DNA of 64,000 bases from Garcia nutans (taxonomy: Eukaryota > Streptophyta > Magnoliopsida > Malpighiales > Euphorbiaceae), in NCBI GenBank assembly GCA_947685225.1, contig CANTUV010000037.1, positions 29,407,001 to 29,471,000 on the forward strand. Direction: 5' to 3'. The notes beneath the pieces were generated by a model, which worked only from the letters and a program-made list of their open reading frames with translations, was not told the DNA's origin and did no database searches. Numbering within the stretch: position 1 is the stretch's first letter; each line of letters begins with the position of its first letter. Position numbers and translations under genes: made by a program. Positions 56,336 to 64,000 of the stretch are shown piece after piece.

Positions 56336-58626
56336 AAATTTATTATGAAATAAAAGGGAAATGATTAAGTAAGTAAAAATGAGTTACTTTAGGTAATTGC
56401 ATTGGAAATGATGAAAAGGGATATGAAGGGTATGATAAATGCATAAAAAAATGTGAGAGAGATGTCACATTGGAAATGTGACTAAGATTTATGTGAGGTG
56501 TTAAAATATATATATATATATATAATAAGAAACTTATTTAAGAGATGGGCGATTAAATAAGGAAGATGTTAATTATGTTGTGGTCAGAGTGTATATATAC
56601 GTTGTATTGATGAATAATCTAAGTAATGTCAAAAGAATGAGAAATGATAATGTTCTCTGAAAGGTGATAAATGTTAACTTTGTATAGGTTGTATGTAAAA
56701 GAGGAATTGAGTATAATTGTATGATTTGTGTGATGAGATATTTTTTTTTCAATATGAACACAAATATGATATGTAAGAAAATGAGAAAAGTAAGTCACAT
56801 TGTGATTATGACTTACGAAGGTGTATGTGGATGATTAAAAAAAATGTTATCGAGTGTTTACTACCTTATCCAAATACGTGTCTGGTGATATTGAGAATGA
56901 TATTGCATGTATTAATAGACCTAAGAGAGATTAGGTCTTGACCTACATAGAGTTAGGTCATGTGATGAATTGAGATTGAGAATGGGCTTGAAAAGAGCTG
57001 GACGGTGAAATTGTTATTTTAACAACTGAACTTGATGATTGTATGGTGTTTTGGGCCTAAAGTATATGCGTATAAATAAGAGATTGTAAGAAAAAGGAAA
57101 GTATAATGAAGAAAGTATGGAAATGGAATATATATATATATAAATGAATGAAAATTTTTATAAGAGATAGATTAGAAATGGAGTAATAAATGGAAATTAT
57201 GTAAATTAGCATTTGAACAACTATGTATATGTAAGAGATGTTAATGATAATATTGTTGAAACTTGAGTTAGGCTAATGATGATCAAGTGATTAAGAGTAA
57301 ATTGTTTTGAAACAGAAATGTGTTAACTCTTTGTGTAGCAAAAGATTAAAAAAATATGAATATGTGATTTTTACGATACGAACTTAACATTGTGATTGTG
57401 ATTGGAAATATTTGAAGAAGAATGATAGAAGAGCAGTATTTATTTATAAACCACAGGCGTGACCATTATTATGGCATGACCGTTGGATAGTTTTGGTGAG
57501 ATTGATAGTTACGCTTCAAGAAACATGGTCAAGACTTATGGTTTGCATAGTTGTATCTTATAATTTTATACTAGAAATTTGTTTATAATTATAGAAAGTG
57601 TGGAATAGAAGAGAATTGTGAAAATATGATGAGCTTTAAATGATGTGTAAGAAAAGTGATTTTTGTAATATGGTAACTATAAGAAATGTGAGAAAAAGAT
57701 AAATGAAAGGAATTATGAAATGTGAGTAAGAGATGTATTGAATGTGTTTGAAAGTGGTATAAAATGAATAAGTTGATGAAAATGATGTTTAAAGTGAATG
57801 AGACTAGAGGAAATGAATATTATCTGTAATGATGAATTAGAAGGGAATTAAGATTTGAGAATAAATTTGACCTAATAGAATTAGGTCATGAATTGAAAAT
57901 AGATTGATGAATTTAAAATAGACTAAAGGTTGGTCAGAATAGAATAAGGTTGTGATGGTCATATTGTGATAGTTAGATCAATTGATCTGAAATATAATAA
58001 GTTTACAAGTATTTATTGAAATTCAATGTATGTAGCTGTATTAAGAATATGCAAGCTATGTGATAATGTGCATAATACAACGTTTTGATATGTATATGCA
58101 TATGAAAGGAGCTAAGTTATATTAGTTTCAAATAATTATAAGAGAAAAGTGTTAGTTATAGTATAATTGGAATGAATCTTAATAAGGAAAAAAGATTTTG
58201 TTGTTGTATAATGGTGATATTAAATTAATATGTGGTAATTATATAAAGAGTAGCATCAAAGTGAAGATGTGTAAAATTATTGTGTTAAGATAAAAGTTAT
58301 TAACATTTGAATTTAAGGTGATGAGAGTATATTTTTAAGATAATGAAGTGATCATATATCTTGAGTGCAATAGGTGTGTGATGTATATATATTAAGGAGA
58401 TGAACTAATTTTGTCTAATGACAATTCGATTGAAGATAAGATAATCTGTTGTGATAGTTTGAGTAAATAGACAGTATAATGATGAGTTATGGAATGGTAA
58501 GAAGGTAATTGAGAATGAACCTTAGGGGGAGAATAGAAATTATGTAATTTGATGAAATAATAATTTGGATGATTTATTATCATACTGGATAATTTTGAGG
58601 ACAAAATTATTTAAGGGAGAGAAAAT
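56336..58626 (+). mobile_element. B interior, right part, with polypurine tract
   Basis: 2.3 kb of AT-rich DNA with no ORF above about 70 codons. The end reads TTTTGAGGACAAAATT, then the polypurine tract AAGGGAGAGAAAA (58613-58625) just before the LTR. That GAGGACAAA...AAGGG ending is the normal 3' end of Tekay/Del elements, which supports B as a Tekay derivative. Confidence 0.8.
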
Positions 58627-61600
58627 TGTAACATCCTTGATTTTGGAGAAATTAAATAAGTATTTGGAGATATAAAATTGTATATACTCAATATATATAT
58701 CTAGAGAAAATATAACATATATATATGGTATATTAATTGTATATGTTGCATTAATATATTACATACTTAATATTTAATACACATATAAGATACATTTAAT
58801 GTGTATATAAGATGCACATTACTTGTGCATATGTGTAATATCCCAAATTTTTGAAAAGTTCTAATTTTTGGACATTTGATAAAATAAATTATAATTTAAA
58901 TGGATAAATTAAATTAATGATTTTAAATGAAAAATGAAGGATTTTTTAAATGAAAAAGTGGAACATATATGTGATATATATGTAAAATATACATAACATA
59001 TAAAAGTCAACACTTTTTGAAAGAAAAGTCAAAGTAAAAGGGTATTTTGGTAATTAAATCTTAAAATTTTAAAATTAATAAAGTAATTCAAAAATAAATA
59101 ATTTTGGATGGAAGATAATATTTTGGGTTTTAATTAATTAATTAATTAAAAATATATTAAAATAATAATATATATAAGGTTAAAAATGTGAGTGGGAGGA
59201 AAGAGAAAATCAAAATTTTTTTCATCATCTTCTTCTTCTTTCCTTCAAGGCCGACTTTCATGGCCAAAAAGGGAGATTTTTAGCTTTTTCCATCATAAAA
59301 TTCTTCAAGCTTTCAAGGGAATAAGAGTAGTTTTGGTGATTTTCCAACAAGTAAGTAAGCTTTATTTCCAAAATTATGAAGTTCTTTAAAGCTTATGAAT
59401 ATGTATGAATTGAGTTTTTGAAAGAGCATGTTATAATTGTTTGAATGGGTATGGAAGATTTCTTTTGATGAGTAAATAATGATTTTAAGGTTGGATTAAA
59501 GAAATGGTTTAATTTAAGTTGAGTTTGGTGAAGAGAGAGAATTTAGGGTTATGGAACATTTGAGTTTTTGAAATCATGAGTTTTAATTGTGCAAATTGGT
59601 TCCAAATGTGTTGTTTTGATGAATAAACAAGGATTTTAAAATCAAATGATGCATTTAGTTAAGTTTGGATAGAGTTTGAAGATGGCAGTATTGATTTAAG
59701 GTTTTGAAAAAGTGAATTTTCAAAGAATGATTAATTGTTTGATTTTAATGCTTAAATCATGTTATTTAATGATATAAGTGGTGAAAATAAGATTGAAATG
59801 ATAATTGGATTGAGTTGGGATGGAGATCCTTCAATGGTGAAGGTTATGCCATTTTAGGGTTTTGAGCATAAGCATGTGGTTAATTAATGTAATTGGTTTA
59901 AACATGTTAAAACATGTTTCTAATGATATTAATAAACTTAAAACACTAATTTAAATGGCTTGATATGGTTTTTCAAAGTTAAAGTGAGGTGAAGCTTAAT
60001 TTTGGGATTTGGTTTAGAGTGATGTTTAATTATGGTTTGATGTTGAGAATACCTTAGAATGTGATATTAAATGATTATGTATGATCACATTTGGTATAGG
60101 CATTGAGGGAGGTTGGTTTGCTTCATCCAAGTGGTAAAGGGCAAGTTGGAAGGATAAGATTGGAGGTTGTGTTAAGCTTGCTTTGGGTTGCTAGTGGAGG
60201 GATGTACAAACTTTGAATATAATGTTTATATTTGCATAACATTTGGACTTAACACATTTTGGTTGAAAAATGTGTTAAGCTACTTGGTACATTGATTGTG
60301 TATGAATAATATGCTATGACATTTGTAATGTCATATATGTGTTAAATACATTATGAAAAGCCATTGATATTGGCTAAATTGTGTAAAATGTGAAATATGC
60401 ATATTATGTGAAAATACCCAAAGTAATTAGGTAATGTGCTGTGAATGCAAAAATGAGATATGTGGAATAATGAAATGAATTGATATTGATAAAAATGAGA
60501 AAAGTGAGAAAAATGAGAAAAAATGTGAAAATAAGACAATGTGCCTAGATTGAATATGTGACGATGAGAAAGAGATTAATAATGAGAAAAATGAATAAAT
60601 AAAAAAAAAGTGAGAAAAAGATGATATAATAAGGCAATGTGCTTAGTTTGATCATGAGAAAAAGAGAAAAGTTTTGCTAAAGGAATTATGAAAGAATTTG
60701 ATAATGAGAAATATGAATAAAATTGCGTGCCTAGTATGTTATTCAATTTTCAGAGTTCTAGGTTTGGCGGAATGCCTATGATTGCCTATGGGCTAAACGC
60801 TGGAATGGTGAAAAGATCGGGTCGTAAGCTATGCCAGCTGATAAATATGATGTTTTTGGGGTGAAAAGACTGGGTCATAAGCCTCAAAAACTGTAGCAGT
60901 CTAGCCGGGTTGAGGACCAAGATACTGGGGCCTAAGGGTCTAGCCAAGTTGAGGTTCAAGAGACTGGGGCTGTTACATTATCCATGGATATATTGCCTAC
61001 GGGGCTAGACACATGGTGTCATTATGGACCAAAGCAGTAACTCTGAAATTTGAATAGCATGTTAGATCTTTTTGGGCCCATGTTTGTCTTTGCTTTAATG
61101 GAATTATGAATTGTGATACAATTGAGCAATATAATGAGATATAATGTTATGAGTTGTGATATATATATGTGTTGTGCATTGGCATTACATTTAGACTATA
61201 TTGTTATCAAAGTTTGTACACTAGGCTTCGGCTTACCGCGATTGTAATTCGTCGCGCATGTGTCATGGATGATTTGGTAGAGCCGGAGAGTTCTACTAGA
61301 CCTGGTCGGGTCTAGGTTTGTATTCATTGAGCTTGAAGAGTTGTTTTTGGGTACATCAAGATCAGAGCCAGTTGCCAGTATGTAGATATTTGATATTACA
61401 ATGTATTTTGATATTATAAATGTTATGATATGTTTTTGGAAGTATATAGTGTAAATTTTAAAAATTGTTTGAATAATTTTTTCAGATGGGATTTTATATG
61501 TCTTGTTAATTTATATATCATATATAAGTATTTTGAAAAAATATGGAGAAATTGAGAAGTATCGGTGAAATAGTGAATTGATTTTTATTGGGAGTGTTTG

Positions 61601-61885
61601 CTTTATGCAGGTTGTGTTTTGCTGAATTTTGGGAACGTCCAAATTACAAACAAAACTCTGGCGAATTTTTTCTAGAGATTTTCATATAAAATATTTATTT
61701 TGGATTTCTATAACAAGCAAAGAATATTTATATACTATTTAATTTATATATTAGTATTTGAAATCATAAAACAGAAATGTGAAAATTTTTATTAAATGGG
61801 TCTATGATATTTTTATACGGTCTATGCATATTTTACATATGCTAAAAATATGTATTGTACGTATATAGGGTATAAGGGTGTTACA
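58627..61885 (+). mobile_element. B 3' LTR
   Basis: A 3259-base uninterrupted LTR, TGTAACATCC to GGGTGTTACA, about 95% like the split 5' copy. TATA box at about 59170, CT-rich leader with GGCCGAC (59250), acceptor at 60753, palindrome TATCCATGGATA at 60979-60990, degraded GCGCGAT hairpin near 61231. It has no 63-bp array. A second LTR-like start, TGTAATATCCC, lies 207 bases in (58834). Followed by the TGAGG duplication. Confidence 0.92.
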
Positions 61886-62951
61886 TGAGGTTTGGGAATT
61901 AGGGTTTTAGGAAGGTAGGGTTTTAGATAGTTAGGGTTTCTAGAATTAGACTAATATTTTAATGATCATATTTACTTTAAGTAGAACCTTAGCTACTATT
62001 TGAATTAAAAAATTAAAAAAAAAGAGAATTTGATTATACAAACAGTGTGATGAAAATTTGAAAGGAGAAGATAGTTATTTATTCAATAAACTGAATTTTG
62101 AGAACTTACCTACGTTTGAAGGCTCCACCGAATTTAAAGTGTTTGGATCAAGCTTGTTTGGATATGTGTTGCTGCCTGAAACAAAGTTTATTTTTTGGGT
62201 TGAGCTAGATCAAGACAACACTGCTTTTATTGCCTTGATTTTGTAAGTTAGATAGTCACTTCTTGGTGTTTTTCTCTCTATCTTCTGTTGCTTTTTCTTA
62301 AAAATCCAATCGCCTCTTAATCTCTTCCTCTTAGTTTTCCTCAGAAAGATTAACTCCAATCCTTAGGATTTCTCCGTTCCCTTCTCTCCGTTCTTTTTCT
62401 GGGGTTTTCTTTTTGTCCCCTTTTTCTCGTCCTTTTTATAGGGTTTTCTTTTTGTCCCCCTTTTTGTCCTCCCTTTGTTCTTGTGTTTTAATGTGGTATT
62501 TATAAGAAAAATAAAGTCCTGATCCTATTTCAATAAGGAAATACTATCTATTTAGGAAAAACTACAAAACCGGGTAAAATAAGATTTGGTCAAAAATCGG
62601 CAGCGCGCTGACTGTCAAGCCTGCAGGATGCGCTGTCAAAAATTACTGCATGCTACTGGCGCAGTGGGCTAGCTGGGCAAGCCAGTTCGTAGCAAAACTG
62701 GGCAACCCCAGCTGCGGCAAATTGGGCAGTGCCCAATTCGCCACAGATTGTTATCTACAACAAAATGGGCTGCCGCGCGGCAGAGCTGATCCGTCCAATT
62801 TTTATTTTTTATATATTTTTATATTTTTTATTTTTATTAAAAATAACTATTAAATATTATAAGTAATTAAAATATTATTGAAATAATTAAAATACCACAA
62901 AATTTATTTTAGACTATCGAATTTGATTAGGTAAAAAATTAAGGGTCTACA
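61886..62951 (-). mobile_element. T4: Tat LTR fragment
   Basis: Carries the telo-box-rich segment, the GAAGGCTCCACC block, a GC-rich segment with GCCGCGCGGC (about 62772) and the terminus AAGGGTCTACA (62951), the minus-strand LTR start. More diverged than T1/T3 LTRs. B's TGAGG duplication lies at its left edge, so B probably inserted into this LTR. The LTR's inner part should precede 15735 but only a short Tat-like stretch is there. The ORF at 62058-62246 is LTR text. Confidence 0.7.
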
Positions 62952-64000
62952 GCAGGAATTTTCACCCCACTCCCGGTGGAATGGTTCTTGCGACTTCGGC
63001 ACTGTTTAGGTTCGGGGCCTTAGAGAACACAGGCCTAAGCCCAGAGAAAATGGAGTCACCACCCAGATGGACCGGGAAAAAGAAAGGGGTGGATGACTCG
63101 ATTTCTAAGGAATCCCCCCTAATGGGTTCGAAAAATTGGGTACGTGTGGGGAAGGTGAGAAATGGCCCAGCACCCCCACAATGCCCAGTTCATTGGAACC
63201 GGCCTTCTTTGATGGTCTTAATATTATAAAATTCTTAAATATAACAATATTATCCATACTACATGTGACAATTAAAATAAAGTGTTATTATATTAAAATC
63301 AAAGTAATATCCAAACAAAATAAATAAATGGACACCCATTCGAGGATGGAAACATGTCCTTACATCGTCTAATATCTAAAACTAGATAGGACACCTATCG
63401 AAAGGTGGAATGTGTCCTTTACATTGATCCAAAAACTTTAAAATAAATTGAATTATATGATGCTTACGATATGAGGTATCCAAAAAAATGGAAACATACC
63501 TCTCACAATGTTTTGAAACCAAAGCAAATCAATAAAAGTAAACAACCATTCATCATAAATAAATCATTCATCAAAGACATGAAACATCAATCAAAATATG
63601 TAATAAACATTCATCTAATTTAAATAAAATAGTAAGTATATAAATTTATGGTTTATGCATCAATTAGGTTTTCTTGGGTTTTATGTTTAACAATTAGTGT
63701 TTTGTATATACAGGGTTTAATTAATTGAGAAACATTTAATATAAAGGAAATAATATGGCTACTAGATATTTGAATTAAAGATTAGTTTTGAAATAAATTA
63801 GGGTTTGAATCTAAAGAATGGAGGTTTTGAATTTAGGGTTTTGGAAGTTTTATGAAAATAATTTTAAGGTTTAGGGTTTAAGTAAATAAGATTGAAGATC
63901 ATGAAAATAGAAATTTAAGTTAGGTATTTGGAAAGAATATGCTACTGTGAATATCAGAAAAATAGATTTGGTTAGGGTTTTAAGAAAACAGATTATTGTT
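62951..64000 (-). mobile_element. T4: second Tat LTR, runs off the window
   Basis: Aligns to the left 1 kb of the LTRs at 18449 and 42133, including CACCCCACTCCCGGTGGAATGG, the PBS-like TGGAGTCACCA (63050) and telo-boxes from 63790. It shares GCTACTA...TTTGAATTAAA with the adjacent fragment (61992 against 63757), so both are one subfamily. The terminal TGTGA expected at its left end is missing and it is joined directly to the other LTR. Confidence 0.8.

Larger units (their letters stand above)
15740..61885 (+). mobile_element. B: large non-autonomous Tekay-related element (LARD-like), with nested insertions
   Basis: Bounded by TGTAACATCC at 15740 and GGGTGTTACA at 61885, with the 5-base target duplication TGAGG at 15735-15739 and 61886-61890. 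Removing the nested T1 (18449-51591) and the solo LTR (53805-56335) leaves two LTRs of about 3.3 kb and an interior of about 3.9 kb. The interior has a primer site and polypurine tract but no gag or pol. LARDs are defined by such long LTRs and a conserved non-coding interior. The two LTRs look about 95% alike by eye, so B is not ancient. Movement would have needed proteins from a relative such as D1. Confidence 0.85.

Noticed and set aside
62058..62246. 62-codon ORF near the right end
   Set aside because: Lies in the Tat LTR segment that contains the conserved CTCCACC block; not conserved as protein in T1 or T3.

Overview
This window is plant repeat DNA, most likely pericentromeric or other heterochromatin of a large-genome flowering plant (probably a eudicot; I cannot name the species). 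I found no host gene, rRNA or tRNA gene. Almost every base belongs to LTR retrotransposons nested inside one another. The coding remnants are plant Ty1/copia, Tekay/Del-type chromovirus (Ty3/gypsy) and Tat/Ogre-type Ty3/gypsy. Primer-binding sites are the plant initiator-Met type (TGGTATCAGAGC) for copia, Tekay and the Tekay-related elements, and TGGCGACTCCACTGGGG for Tat. Letter names used below: T1-T4 = Tat-type; C0, C1 and the solo LTR = Tekay-related LTRs; B = a large non-autonomous Tekay-related element; D1, D2 = Tekay gag-pol elements; E = an unclassified LTR element.

Layout. 1-643 and 9249-11633 are pieces of a minus-strand Tat element (T2). It is interrupted by a plus-strand Tekay-like LTR, C0 (644-~3318), fused to a 3'-truncated minus-strand copia element (~3319-9248). 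A second plus-strand Tekay-like LTR, C1, lies at 11634-14807, followed by its primer site and non-coding interior. From 15740 to 61885 runs element B: two 3.3-kb LTRs, an initiator-Met primer site, a polypurine tract, a 3.9-kb interior without genes, and a TGAGG target duplication. This is LARD-like architecture.

Inside B's 5' LTR sits Tat element T1 (18449-51591, GCCGG target duplication). T1 in turn carries E (22317-26340), Tekay D1 (26376-33579) inserted in the pol gene of Tekay D2 (33580-~37140), and a gag-only Tat element T3 (~37141-44407) whose 5' LTR splits T1 pol. B's interior also holds a solo Tekay LTR (53805-56335, AAATT target duplication). The right end (61886-64000) is a head-to-tail pair of Tat LTRs (T4).

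How it works together. D1 and D2 encode the only Tekay-type polyproteins here, and C0, C1, B and the solo LTR share their primer site and LTR landmarks, so an intact Tekay relative could have mobilised them. Likewise the gag-only T2/T3 would depend on a complete Tat element. All coding copies seen are broken, several by C-to-T stop codons typical of old methylated DNA.

The most interesting signals are non-coding: (i) a 63-bp-periodic array of inverted GACACG/CGTGTC arms in Tekay-type LTRs, with related inverted repeats in D1 and E; (ii) a candidate intron with conserved ends inside these LTRs; (iii) an antisense ORF in the 3' region of T1; and (iv) a 36-bp templated-insertion-like patch at a deletion junction. 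Boundaries and similarities were judged by eye.
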